DNA of 11,795 nucleotides from positions 1-11,795 of the forward strand of contig URLJ01000035.1 of the NCBI GenBank assembly GCA_900548675.1, read 5' to 3'. The DNA is from an uncultured Mollicutes bacterium (GTDB lineage Bacteria; Bacillota_I; Bacilli_A; ML615J-28; CAG-313). The notes under the pieces are model-generated. The model searched no databases. It was not told where the DNA came from and worked only from the letters and a program-made list of their open reading frames with translations. The position numbers and the translations under genes were made by a program. Positions 1 to 7,100 of this stretch are shown here, piece after piece (the stretch's first letter is position 1; each line of letters opens with the position of its first letter).

Positions 1-1918
1 CCTTTAAAAGTTTAGAGCCAGCCGCCTCACCGGCAATAACAATATTAGTATTTTTAGAAACGCTATCTACTGTTTTTCCACCAAGTGACTCAATAATTTT
101 TTTAGCCTCACTTCTTTCAAAATGAGCTAAAGAACCCGTTAAAACAACCTTTTTACCCGTAAAATAAGACTCTTTAATCTCCTGAACATTTTCGGTCATT
201 TTAAGACCTAATTTTTTAAGACGAGTAATAAGGTTAATATTACTTTCATTCTTAAAATAACTATCAATTTCCGAAGCAATTACCTCTCCTATATCATCAA
301 TTTGACGCATATTTTCATATCCTGATTCTATAATCGCATCCATTGATTTATAATGATTAGCCAAGATTCTTGAAACCTTAGCACCACAATGCCTAATGCC
401 AAGTCCAAAAATTAAACGAGATAAATCCTGCTTCTTAGATTCTTCAATCGCATTTAATAGCTTATCAATACTCTTCTTTCCCATTCTTTCTAGGGCCTCA
501 AGCTCAAGTCTATGGTCCTTAAGCGTAAAAATATCGGGAATATCTTGAATTAATTTGTTTTCATATAAGCTTCTTACAAGCTTTTCTCCTAATGTATCAA
601 TATCATAGGCAGGCTTAGATGCAAAATGAATAAGACTATTTATTCTTTTTTCATCACATAAAGGATTAACGCAATAATAATCAGCCTCACCAGGCTTACG
701 CTCTAAAGGCATATGACAACAAGGACATTCCTTAATCATCAAAAAAGGCTTTGCGTCTTTACCTCGTTCTTCTGGTATAGCTTTAACAACCTCCGGAATA
801 ACATCTCCAGCCTTACGAATTACAATTGTATCATTAATATGAATATCTCTTTCCTTAATAAAATCCTCATTATGAAGGGTTGCTCTTGCAATAACAGATC
901 CTTGAACTAATACAGGCTTAAAGCAAGCTACAGGTGTAATATTTCCGGTTCTACCTACTTGAAAGATTATATCATTAAGCTTTGTATGAACCTCAACAGG
1001 TGGGAATTTATAGGCAATTGCCCATTTAGGATATTTAGCAGTTACACCAATTTCATCATACTCTTTAAAATCATTTACCTTTAATACAATACCATCAATA
1101 TCATAGGGAAGTAGATCACGTTTTTGACCCATTTGTTCAATATAAGCAATTACCTCATCAATATTTTTACATAACCTAAAATTTGGATTGACCTTAAAAC
1201 CTAGTTCTTTCATTTTACATAATGCATCATATTGATTATTAACATTAACACCAGAAGTAGCATAATAAAGAAATACATCAAGATTTCTTTTAGCAGTCAC
1301 TTTAGGATCTAGCTGACGAATAGACCCCGCAGCAGCATTACGACAATTAGCAAATAGCTCCTCTTCATTTTCCTCACGCTCTAAATTAAGCTTAATTAAG
1401 CTTTTTTTAGGCATAAAAATCTCACCTCTTACCTCAGCAGTAAGTGGTACATTTAAACTTAATGGAATAGACTTAATCGTTTTAGCATTGCTTGTAATAT
1501 TTTCGCCCTTTACACCATTACCTCTAGTAGCAGCTCTTTGAAGACGTCCATTTTCGTATTTTAATGATACAGAAAGACCATCAATTTTAAGCTCACATAC
1601 ATAACAAGCATCGGGGCATATTTTACGAACTCTTTGATCAAATTCTCTAAGCTCATCATAGCTAAAAGCATCTGCCAAGCTCATCATTGGTACATCATGT
1701 GTAACCGATTCAAACTTTTTTAAAGCCTCTCCTCCAACTCTTGAGGTTGGTGAATTTGGATCCTTGTATTCAGGATGAAGCTCCTCAAGCTTAGTAAGTT
1801 CTACCATAAGCTTATCATATTCATAATCCTCCATTGTAGGAGCATCTAAAACATAATAATCATTATTAGCCTTATCAAGAATTTTAACTAATTCTTCCAT
1901 TCTTTCTTTATCGTTCAT
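1..1918 (-). CDS. ligA: NAD+-dependent DNA ligase LigA (3' end cut by window edge)
   Basis: Seals nicks in duplex DNA during replication and repair, using NAD+ as the AMP donor. 639 complete codons are visible, starting at the ATG at 1918, which is preceded by AGGTG at good spacing. The adenylation motif is K111-I-D-G, with K111 the AMP-accepting lysine (family position about 115). It is followed by a TRGNG segment, where TRGDG is usual. Then come the OB domain, a four-cysteine zinc finger (C398, C401, C416, C421), the helix-hairpin-helix region (about 425-580) and the start of a BRCT domain (from about 590, with TGKKVVLTGSL). The frame is still open at base 1, so only the last few dozen residues of BRCT are missing. 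It is the leftmost minus-strand gene and is divergent from the ABC operon. pcrA, its usual neighbour in Bacillota, lies 6.5 kb upstream on the same strand. Identification is secure. Confidence 0.98.
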   Translation of the reverse strand, partial: MNDKERMEELVKILDKANNDYYVLDAPTMEDYEYDKLMVELTKLEELHPEYKDPNSPTSRVGGEALKKFESVTHDVPMMSLADAFSYDELREFDQRVRKICPDACYVCELKIDGLSVSLKYENGRLQRAATRGNGVKGENITSNAKTIKSIPLSLNVPLTAEVRGEIFMPKKSLIKLNLEREENEEELFANCRNAAAGSIRQLDPKVTAKRNLDVFLYYATSGVNVNNQYDALCKMKELGFKVNPNFRLCKNIDEVIAYIEQMGQKRDLLPYDIDGIVLKVNDFKEYDEIGVTAKYPKWAIAYKFPPVEVHTKLNDIIFQVGRTGNITPVACFKPVLVQGSVIARATLHNEDFIKERDIHINDTIVIRKAGDVIPEVVKAIPEERGKDAKPFLMIKECPCCHMPLERKPGEADYYCVNPLCDEKRINSLIHFASKPAYDIDTLGEKLVRSLYENKLIQDIPDIFTLKDHRLELEALERMGKKSIDKLLNAIEESKKQDLSRLIFGLGIRHCGAKVSRILANHYKSMDAIIESGYENMRQIDDIGEVIASEIDSYFKNESNINLITRLKKLGLKMTENVQEIKESYFTGKKVVLTGSLAHFERSEAKKIIESLGGKTVDSVSKNTNIVIAGEAAGSKLLK

Positions 1919-1946
1919 AAAATCACCTATTTTCAAAACTATCTAT

Positions 1947-1975
1947 ATTCTACCACAATTTGCATTCTTTTAATA
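1947..1975 (-). promoter_or_regulatory. Putative ligA promoter (extended -10)
   Basis: Reading the minus strand, TAGAAT (1952-1947) is preceded by TG plus one base, giving TGGTAGAAT, an extended -10. No good -35 is visible; the 17-bp position holds only TATTAA. It lies about 30 bases upstream of the ligA ATG and shares the intergenic gap with the plus-strand ABC promoter. Confidence 0.5.
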
Positions 1976-1978
1976 ATG

Positions 1979-2007
1979 TTGTTTAATTTTTTTGTTTTTG
2001 CTATAAT
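1979..2007 (+). promoter_or_regulatory. Promoter of the ABC-like operon
   Basis: -35 TTGTTT (1979-1984), 17-bp spacer, -10 TATAAT (2002-2007). The start point would be near 2014, leaving a leader of only about 12 bases before the ATG at 2026. The -10 box sits at the centre of a 19-bp perfect dyad, annotated separately. Confidence 0.7.
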
Positions 2008-2015
2008 ATAGCAAA
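1997..2015. promoter_or_regulatory. 19-bp perfect dyad over the -10 box (candidate operator)
   Basis: TTTGCTATA-A-TATAGCAAA: nine base pairs on each side of a single central A, with no mismatch. It covers the whole -10 hexamer and reaches the predicted start point. Perfect dyads of this size over a -10 are typical of repressor operators; GntR/YtrA-type repressors often control ABC operons in Bacillota. No regulator gene is visible in this window, so the binding protein is unknown. Confidence 0.5.
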
Positions 2016-2020
2016 GGTGA
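2013..2020 (+). promoter_or_regulatory. Shine-Dalgarno that decides the start of the ABC-like gene
   Basis: AAAGGTGA lies 5-6 bases before the ATG at 2026. The in-frame GTG at 2017 is part of this ribosome binding site, so the longer GTG start is rejected. Confidence 0.8.
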
Positions 2021-2025
2021 TTATT

Positions 2026-2862
2026 ATGGAGCGAATCGCAGTAAATGTATCTAAGCAGCATCTAAGAAAAGTTAATCAAGAAATTTCATTTAAGGCCTAT
2101 GCAAATGAAATCACAGTTATTTTATCACCTGATAGTAGCCTTATTCATTCTTTAATTCTTAAAATGCTAAAATCTAAAAATACCGGAGTTTCCTATTATG
2201 AACATAAGCTTGAAAAACAAAGAGAGTATATTTTAAATTTCTTAGGCTATATGCCAAGCTCTCTTCCATCATTTAAGCATATGACAATTGAAGAATACTT
2301 TAAATATAGTGCTAAATTTTATCAAGGTGATTATAATAATAACTTTGAAGCTTTACTTAATTTTTTTAACTTAGATAAAGACTTAAAAATAAAAGTCTTA
2401 TCCTATGAAGAAAAGAAAATCATTAATTTTATCGATTCGATTTTTTTTGAACCAGAGGTTTTAATCCTAGAAGATCCTTTTAGTAATATTTCAAATATTA
2501 ACGTAGTTAAAATTATAAAATGTATTACTAAGCTTAAAGATAATGGTTTTTCAGTTATTTTAACTAATTTAAAATATGATGAGCTTGATATTGCAGATCA
2601 TATTTATTTACTTACTAATGAAGGATTAAGTGAATTTAAAAAGAATAAAAAAAATAAAATATCTGTTTCATTTGAATATGATTCTAATATAGAAATAAAA
2701 GATTTTTTAAATGATATCGAAGCCTATGATATCATTATTACAAATAATAATGTAGCATTTAAATATGATGGTAATATTAATTCATTGCTTACAAAACTAA
2801 ATAAAATAAAGCTTAATAGCCTAAAAATTTATCCGCAAGATATTTATCAATTAGGTGTTTAA
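2026..2862 (+). CDS. ABC-transporter ATPase-like protein with degraded nucleotide-binding motifs
   Basis: 278 aa, ABC-ATPase fold by overall layout, but every catalytic motif is altered. The Walker A position reads SPDSSLIHS (34-42), with no glycines and I40 in place of the lysine. The Q-loop position is GYMPS, with S78 in place of Gln. The signature is LSYEE (125-129) instead of LSGGQ. Walker B is VLILEDP, with E149-D150 in reversed order from the usual D-E. The D-loop is SNIS. The switch His is L182 in ILTNLKYDE. The surrounding framework is recognisable: MTIEEYF, PEVLILEDP, a C-terminal 60-residue domain. The family pairs with ABC-2 permeases, and one follows here one base after the stop codon. 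The frame is intact, so this is not an obvious pseudogene. ATP hydrolysis by this protein alone looks unlikely. It may be a structural or regulatory subunit, or it may dimerise with an active ATPase encoded elsewhere. Confidence 0.85.
   Translation: MERIAVNVSKQHLRKVNQEISFKAYANEITVILSPDSSLIHSLILKMLKSKNTGVSYYEHKLEKQREYILNFLGYMPSSLPSFKHMTIEEYFKYSAKFYQGDYNNNFEALLNFFNLDKDLKIKVLSYEEKKIINFIDSIFFEPEVLILEDPFSNISNINVVKIIKCITKLKDNGFSVILTNLKYDELDIADHIYLLTNEGLSEFKKNKKNKISVSFEYDSNIEIKDFLNDIEAYDIIITNNNVAFKYDGNINSLLTKLNKIKLNSLKIYPQDIYQLGV
2853..2857 (+). promoter_or_regulatory. Shine-Dalgarno of the permease gene, inside the upstream gene
   Basis: AGGTG within the last codons of the ABC-like gene, six bases before the ATG at 2864. 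The in-frame GTG at 2855 belongs to this site, so ATG 2864 is preferred. The arrangement suggests translational coupling. Confidence 0.75.
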
Positions 2863-2863
2863 T

Positions 2864-3646
2864 ATGATTTTTAAATTTGATTTGAAAAGAAGTCTTAAGA
2901 CCTCGGTAATTTTTACTGCTATAATGTTTATAATTCTAGTTTTAGGACTTATCGCATACAAATGTGCTTTTTACAAACAGGATAACTTTTTAAGCTTTAT
3001 AAATAATCTCCCATCATTTGTAATTAAGGGGCTTGGAATTAAAACTGATGGCAATTATAGTTTTTATGATTTTTATGCTATATTAGTAAACTTTATTTTA
3101 ATAATCGCCGCTCTATTTGCTAGTTTTATAGGATTCTTTTGCATTTTAAAAGATAAAAAAGATGATGCTGATGCTTTCTATTTTAAAAAGCCAATTAATA
3201 AAGTAAGCATTATTAAACAAAAAATACTTGCATGCTTTGTTCTTCTTTTAGCTTCTACTCTTATTTATCATATTGTAGCTTTTATTTTTATTATCATAAT
3301 AAAAGAAAAATATAATTTTAAAATTATGTTTTATATTGATTCTTCTATTTTTTTACTGGAACTTGTATTCTTACTTTTTGGAACTTTAATTGGACTTTTC
3401 ATCAATAAAAAAAGAAGCTTTATCGCTCCTTCTATTATTACAATATTTATATTTGAATTTATAAATATTCTGTCACAAGCATTTAATATAACATTTTTAA
3501 AATATATTAATCCATTTTCATATTTCAATGTTTTAGATATTGTAAAAACTCAAAAATATCAATATCGTTTTATTGTAATTACAACCTTCTTAGTATTATT
3601 TTTATCAAACTTTATTATCGGAGTTTATAATTCAGAAGAGGAATAA
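2864..3646 (+). CDS. ABC-2-type transporter permease
   Basis: 260 aa integral membrane protein with about six hydrophobic helices: near 15-36, 71-99, 121-147, 154-179, 186-208 and 235-254. After the second helix comes a basic/acidic cytoplasmic segment ending in FYFKKPINK, followed by a lysine-rich stretch. This matches the coupling region of ABC-2 permeases, where a 'Glu...Pro-x-Ser-Arg' type motif is usual. The N-terminus MIFKFDLKRSL is cytoplasmic and positive. The gene starts one base after the stop of the ABC-ATPase-like gene, so the two form one transcript and probably one complex in the membrane. The substrate cannot be inferred. The stop codon lies inside the terminator dyad. The permease looks intact although its cognate ATPase is degenerate. 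Confidence 0.85.
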   Translation: MIFKFDLKRSLKTSVIFTAIMFIILVLGLIAYKCAFYKQDNFLSFINNLPSFVIKGLGIKTDGNYSFYDFYAILVNFILIIAALFASFIGFFCILKDKKDDADAFYFKKPINKVSIIKQKILACFVLLLASTLIYHIVAFIFIIIIKEKYNFKIMFYIDSSIFLLELVFLLFGTLIGLFINKKRSFIAPSIITIFIFEFINILSQAFNITFLKYINPFSYFNVLDIVKTQKYQYRFIVITTFLVLFLSNFIIGVYNSEEE

Positions 3647-3673
3647 AGGAAGACCTTAAGGTCTTCCTTTATT
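3642..3673. terminator. Bidirectional terminator between convergent genes
   Basis: Perfect dyad with 16-bp arms (AATAAAGGAAGACCTT and its complement), with a GGAAGACC core and A/T-rich feet on both sides. The permease stop codon TAA (3644-3646) is within the left arm. It serves the permease on the plus strand and the lipoprotein gene on the minus strand. Confidence 0.85.
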
Positions 3674-3684
3674 ATCATTCTTCA

Positions 3685-4611
3685 TTATTTAACATAACTA
3701 TAAGTATCTTTATCCTTTAATGATTTTATACTATATGATCCATCTTTAACATCTACGTTAAGATAAATAGATGGATTTTCTAACTTAGCATTTAACATTG
3801 ATGATGCAGATACATTCATTTCATCAGCCTTTATATCAATGTTGACATTTTTAATGTGGAAGTTCTTGTCAAAACCAAGAGATGCCTTTCCCTTTAAATT
3901 TTTTACTCCAGCATTAGTAACCTCATCCCCAATAAGAGAATTTAAAGCTTCATTTTCCCATGTGAATAATAGCATACCATCATCAACACTAATAGATGCA
4001 CTACCAAGTACTGCTTTAAGTTCAGTAATATCAATTTTTGATAAATCAATATCAGATATAATATCACCGATACCTGAGTTTGAAGAATCCTTTTTAAACT
4101 TATACTTATATTCCTGATCAAGCTTAGTACTAGCTGCAGTACCACTTATCTTTGCATATAAGTAAGCATCAGCTTCGTCATTTAATGACTCTGCGGTTGC
4201 ACTACCCTTTAAATCAATTTTAGTTTCAGTTGTAACGCCCTCTGTAACTACAGTTTTCATATTAATCTTAGCTTTCACGTTGGCACTAGCCTGAACACCT
4301 GAGGCATTATAAACACCAGATATATCTCCTGAAATATCAAGTGAACCAGAGGCTGTAACTGAACCAAAGCCTGAAGATGACTCTAAGGCAGCTAAATCAC
4401 CTTTCATTTTAAATTCGCCATCAAGCTTTAAACCATCACTATAAACATCGGTTAATGTTTCCTCTTTATTTGCATCAACTACCATTTGAACAATTTCTGC
4501 ATCGCTTTTGTCCTTGATTGCGGCATTAATTTGCTTTTCATCTCGTGCATCACAGGCTGAAAGAGACAACACACCTAAAACACCCACTACTAAAAATAAT
4601 TCCTTTTTCAT
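3685..4611 (-). CDS. Lipoprotein of unknown function
   Basis: 308 aa. The start has a short positive N-region (MKKE), a hydrophobic stretch and the lipobox LSAC with C20, so signal peptidase II cleavage and lipid anchoring to the outer face of the membrane are expected. The mature part of about 289 aa begins with a charged helix-forming segment (about 21-60) and continues as alternating polar/hydrophobic strands rich in Ser, Thr, Ala, Gly and Asp. This suggests a beta-rich, possibly LolA/LppX-like lipoprotein fold, but I do not recognise a named family. There are no enzyme motifs. GGAGGG lies upstream of the ATG at 4611. It has its own promoter and converges on the ABC-like operon, so any functional link to the permease is by proximity only. 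Confidence 0.85.
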   Translation of the reverse strand: MKKELFLVVGVLGVLSLSACDARDEKQINAAIKDKSDAEIVQMVVDANKEETLTDVYSDGLKLDGEFKMKGDLAALESSSGFGSVTASGSLDISGDISGVYNASGVQASANVKAKINMKTVVTEGVTTETKIDLKGSATAESLNDEADAYLYAKISGTAASTKLDQEYKYKFKKDSSNSGIGDIISDIDLSKIDITELKAVLGSASISVDDGMLLFTWENEALNSLIGDEVTNAGVKNLKGKASLGFDKNFHIKNVNIDIKADEMNVSASSMLNAKLENPSIYLNVDVKDGSYSIKSLKDKDTYSYVK

Positions 4612-4654
4612 ATAAACCCTCCATATAGCAATAGCTATTTCCTAATTTAATTAT

Positions 4655-4683
4655 ATTATATTTTATTAAATTTTAAAAGTAAA
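4655..4683 (-). promoter_or_regulatory. Promoter of the lipoprotein gene
   Basis: On the minus strand, -35 TTTACT (4683-4678), 17-bp spacer, -10 TATAAT (4660-4655). A second overlapping TATAAT is shifted by five bases. The leader of about 36 bases contains a small ATAGC-AATA-GCTAT hairpin (4625-4638) before the GGAGGG site. It starts directly after the groEL terminator. Confidence 0.6.
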
Positions 4684-4708
4684 ATGATAATTAAATTAAC
4701 TAATTATT

Positions 4709-4736
4709 AAAAAATCCTATGCAAAGCATAGGACTT
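4709..4736 (-). terminator. Rho-independent terminator of the hsp20-groES-groEL operon
   Basis: 8-bp perfect stem TCCTATGC / GCATAGGA (4715-4722 / 4726-4733) with a 3-base loop. On the minus strand it is followed by six U (the A-run 4709-4714). It lies a few bases after the groEL stop. Confidence 0.85.
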
Positions 4737-4741
4737 AAATT

Positions 4742-6328
4742 TTACTTTTTGTCTTCTTTTATAGATGCAACAGCACATTCAGTTGTTATAAACATAGAAG
4801 CAATACTAGCAGCATTTAAAAGAGCACTTCGTGTAACCTTAGTAGGATCTACAATTCCATGATGAAGCATTTCAACCCAAGTACCATTCTTAGCATCAAA
4901 TCCTACACCCTTACGTGCATGAAGTTGCTTTTCAACGATATCATGACCATCATATCCAGCATTTTCAGCAATTTGATACAAAGGCTCAGTTAAAGCATCA
5001 AGTACAACTCTAATACCCTTCTCAACATCAGGAATATCAGATGATACATTATCTTTAATTTCTTTATAGACTTCAATTAAAGCTGCTCCACCACCAGCTA
5101 CAATACCTTCACGCATGGCTGCATGAGTAGCATTTAAAGCATCCTCAAGACGAAGTTTCTTCTCCTTTAATTCTGTTTCAGTTGTAGCACCAACCTTAAT
5201 TACGGCAACACCATTTGACATACCAGCAATACGTTTCTTCAAAGCCTTAGCTTCTGTTTCATTTGCAGCATTATCAATCTTAGTTTGAATTTCTGAAATA
5301 CGAGCTTCTACTTCATCCTTAGCACCAGCACCTTCGATAATGGTTGTATTATTCTTTTCAACAATTACCTTCTTAGCTGAACCAAGGTCATCCGTTGTCA
5401 TATCCTTAAGCTTCATATTTAAATCCTTAGAATAGAACTTAGCACCAACGAATGTTGCAATATCCTTTAAAGTATCCGTTCTTGTATCACCAAAGCTTGG
5501 GGCTTTAGTAGCTACAACATTAAAGGCTCCACGAAGCTTATTTAAAACGATTGTTGAAACAGCATCTTGTTCAATATCATCAGCAATTATAAACAAAGGC
5601 TTTCTTTCTTCAACAATATGCTCAAGAACTGGTAATATATCTTGAATAGCAGAAATCTTCATATCTGTTACCATAATATATGGAGATTCAAGTTCAATTG
5701 ATGTTTTAGTATCATCCTCAAGCATATATGGAGAAATATAACCCTTATCATATGACAAACCATCTGTAAGCTCAAGCGTTGTTTCAAAGCCTTTAGACTC
5801 ATCAATATTGATAATTCCATCCTCACCAACACGTTCAATTGCATCAGCGATTAAAGAACCGACATCACTTGAGCCAGACGAAATAGTAGCAACAGATTCA
5901 ATATCCTTACGCTCACTAATTTGCTTAGTATTCTTAAGAAGTGTATCTGATACAGCCTTTGATGCCATATTAATACCTTCACGCATTAATACTGGATTAG
6001 CACCCTTATCAATAGCCTTAATACCATTCAAAATCATTGTTTGAGCAAGTAATGTTGCAGTTGTTGTACCATCACCTGCTTCATCATTAGTATTATTAGC
6101 TACCTCATAAACGAGCTTAGCACCCATATTTTCATAAGGATCTTCAAGTTCAATTTCACGAGCAATGGAAACTCCATCATTCGTAATTAGTGGAGAACCA
6201 TAGCCTTTATCCAAAACGACATTCCTACCTTTAGGTCCCAAAGTTACCTTAACAGCATCAGCTAACTTATTAGCACCAGCTACCATTTTTGTTCTTGCAT
6301 CTTTTCCAAAAATTACATTCTTAGCCAT
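4742..6328 (-). CDS. groEL: Chaperonin GroEL (60 kDa, Hsp60)
   Basis: 528 aa. Forms the double-ring ATP-driven folding chamber in the cytoplasm with GroES. The start MAKNVIFGKDAR is preceded by AGGAGG; an in-frame TTG seven codons upstream overlaps that ribosome site and is rejected. ATP-binding segments are clear: TLGPKGRNVVLDK (29-41), DGVSIA (51-56) and GDGTTTAT with D86. The hydrolytic Asp region is RLEDALNATHAAMREG, followed by VAGGGAAL. The protein ends at ...TTECAVASIKEDKK, and the Gly-Gly-Met repeat tail found in most bacterial GroEL is absent. It is the last gene of the hsp20-groES-groEL operon, 13 bases after groES and directly before a strong terminator. Control is through the CIRCE sites upstream of hsp20. 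Confidence 0.99.
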   Translation of the reverse strand: MAKNVIFGKDARTKMVAGANKLADAVKVTLGPKGRNVVLDKGYGSPLITNDGVSIAREIELEDPYENMGAKLVYEVANNTNDEAGDGTTTATLLAQTMILNGIKAIDKGANPVLMREGINMASKAVSDTLLKNTKQISERKDIESVATISSGSSDVGSLIADAIERVGEDGIINIDESKGFETTLELTDGLSYDKGYISPYMLEDDTKTSIELESPYIMVTDMKISAIQDILPVLEHIVEERKPLFIIADDIEQDAVSTIVLNKLRGAFNVVATKAPSFGDTRTDTLKDIATFVGAKFYSKDLNMKLKDMTTDDLGSAKKVIVEKNNTTIIEGAGAKDEVEARISEIQTKIDNAANETEAKALKKRIAGMSNGVAVIKVGATTETELKEKKLRLEDALNATHAAMREGIVAGGGAALIEVYKEIKDNVSSDIPDVEKGIRVVLDALTEPLYQIAENAGYDGHDIVEKQLHARKGVGFDAKNGTWVEMLHHGIVDPTKVTRSALLNAASIASMFITTECAVASIKEDKK

Positions 6329-6337
6329 AATAATATG

Positions 6338-6343
6338 CCTCCT
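6338..6343 (-). promoter_or_regulatory. AGGAGG ribosome binding site of groEL, overlapping the groES stop
   Basis: AGGAGG, nine bases before the groEL ATG at 6328. It shares two bases with the groES TAG stop (6342-6344), which points to coupled translation. It rules out the upstream in-frame TTG (6349) as a start. Confidence 0.85.
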
Positions 6344-6620
6344 ATTCAATTACCGCATAAATATTAGATAGTGGAACAATTTCAAATTCTTCTCCACCAT
6401 CTTCAAGCTTTTCACTACTATAGCTCTTGTAATAAACCTTGTCTCCAACTTTTACAGGCATAGAAATCTTCTTACCATCAGCTAAGATTCCATCTCCTGT
6501 AGCCACAACAACAGCATATTTTGATTCTTCTTCATGTGCTGAAAGTAAAATACCACTGCTTGTAGTTTCTTTCTTGTGCTCATGCTTTACAAGCACATTA
6601 TCAAATAATGGTTTTATCAT
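6342..6620 (-). CDS. groES: Co-chaperonin GroES (10 kDa, Hsp10)
   Basis: 92 aa, the usual length. Heptameric lid of the GroEL chamber. It starts MIKPLFDNVLVK, with the mobile loop at KETTSSGILLSA (the family usually has GGI, here SGI), and then GDGILADGKK, VKVGDKVYYKSY and the C-terminal strand. GGAGG (6633-6629) lies eight bases before ATG 6620. The longer in-frame ATG at 6635 lies in that ribosome site and is rejected. No promoter is visible in the 34 bases between hsp20 and groES, so it is read from the hsp20 promoter. Confidence 0.98.
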   Translation of the reverse strand: MIKPLFDNVLVKHEHKKETTSSGILLSAHEEESKYAVVVATGDGILADGKKISMPVKVGDKVYYKSYSSEKLEDGGEEFEIVPLSNIYAVIE

Positions 6621-6628
6621 TTTAAATA

Positions 6629-6633
6629 CCTCC
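6629..6633 (-). promoter_or_regulatory. GGAGG ribosome binding site of groES
   Basis: GGAGG eight bases before ATG 6620. The alternative ATG at 6635 overlaps it, so the shorter 92-aa protein is chosen. Confidence 0.8.
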
Positions 6634-6654
6634 ATACCAAAGAAATTATATTAA

Positions 6655-7071
6655 TTACTCAATTGAAATATACTTTTTAGGTGCCTCTTTAACCTCTGGT
6701 TTTTTAATATGTAATGTTAAAATACCATTTTCAAGCTTTGCCTTAATATCGGATTCACTAACATTAGAACCAATACTAAAGCTTCTTTCATAAGAGCCAC
6801 TATAACGTTCACGACGAATTACCTTATGATGTTCATGCTCATTTTCCTTATGATTAAAGGTAGCATGAATAGTCAAATATCCATCTTCCAATGATAAGTG
6901 AATATCTTCCTTCTTTACATCTGGAAGTTCTATTTTCATTTCATAATGATCACCGTGATCAGTAATATCGGTTCTCATCATTTGACCATATTGGTTTCTT
7001 TCATCATTAAAGAAATCATCAAAGAAAGGATCAACTAAATTATAACGATTACGATTTGCAATATTGTTCAT
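6655..7071 (-). CDS. Small heat shock protein, Hsp20/alpha-crystallin family
   Basis: 138 aa. ATP-independent holdase that binds unfolding proteins and passes them to ATP-driven chaperones. A short N-terminal arm (1-32, NLVDPFFDDFF) is followed by the alpha-crystallin domain (about 33-125), with ELPDVKKEDIHLSLEDGYL, YERSFSIG and the hallmark AKLENGILTLHIKKPE. The C-terminal I-x-I anchoring motif is I135-S-I137. AGGAGG (7085-7080) lies eight bases before the ATG. It is the first gene of the operon with groES and groEL, directly behind the CIRCE-controlled promoter; in most Bacillota sHSP genes are separate from groESL. Confidence 0.96.
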   Translation of the reverse strand: MNNIANRNRYNLVDPFFDDFFNDERNQYGQMMRTDITDHGDHYEMKIELPDVKKEDIHLSLEDGYLTIHATFNHKENEHEHHKVIRRERYSGSYERSFSIGSNVSESDIKAKLENGILTLHIKKPEVKEAPKKYISIE

Positions 7072-7100
7072 ATAATTATCCTCCTAAAAATATTCTTTAT

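Noticed and set aside
713..910. 65-codon plus-strand frame inside ligA
   Set aside because: Lies opposite the zinc-finger region of ligA; no ribosome site or recognisable protein.
2017..2025. GTG start giving a 281-aa ABC-like protein
   Set aside because: The GTG is part of the AAAGGTGA ribosome site; ATG 2026 has correct spacing.
3839..4117. 92-codon open frame antisense to the lipoprotein gene
   Set aside because: Shadow of a real gene with clear signal peptide and ribosome site on the other strand; no ribosome site of its own. The same applies to open frames antisense to groEL, groES and pcrA.
6621..6635. Longer groES start (MEVFK...)
   Set aside because: That ATG overlaps the GGAGG ribosome site; MIKPLFDNVLVK is the family N-terminus.
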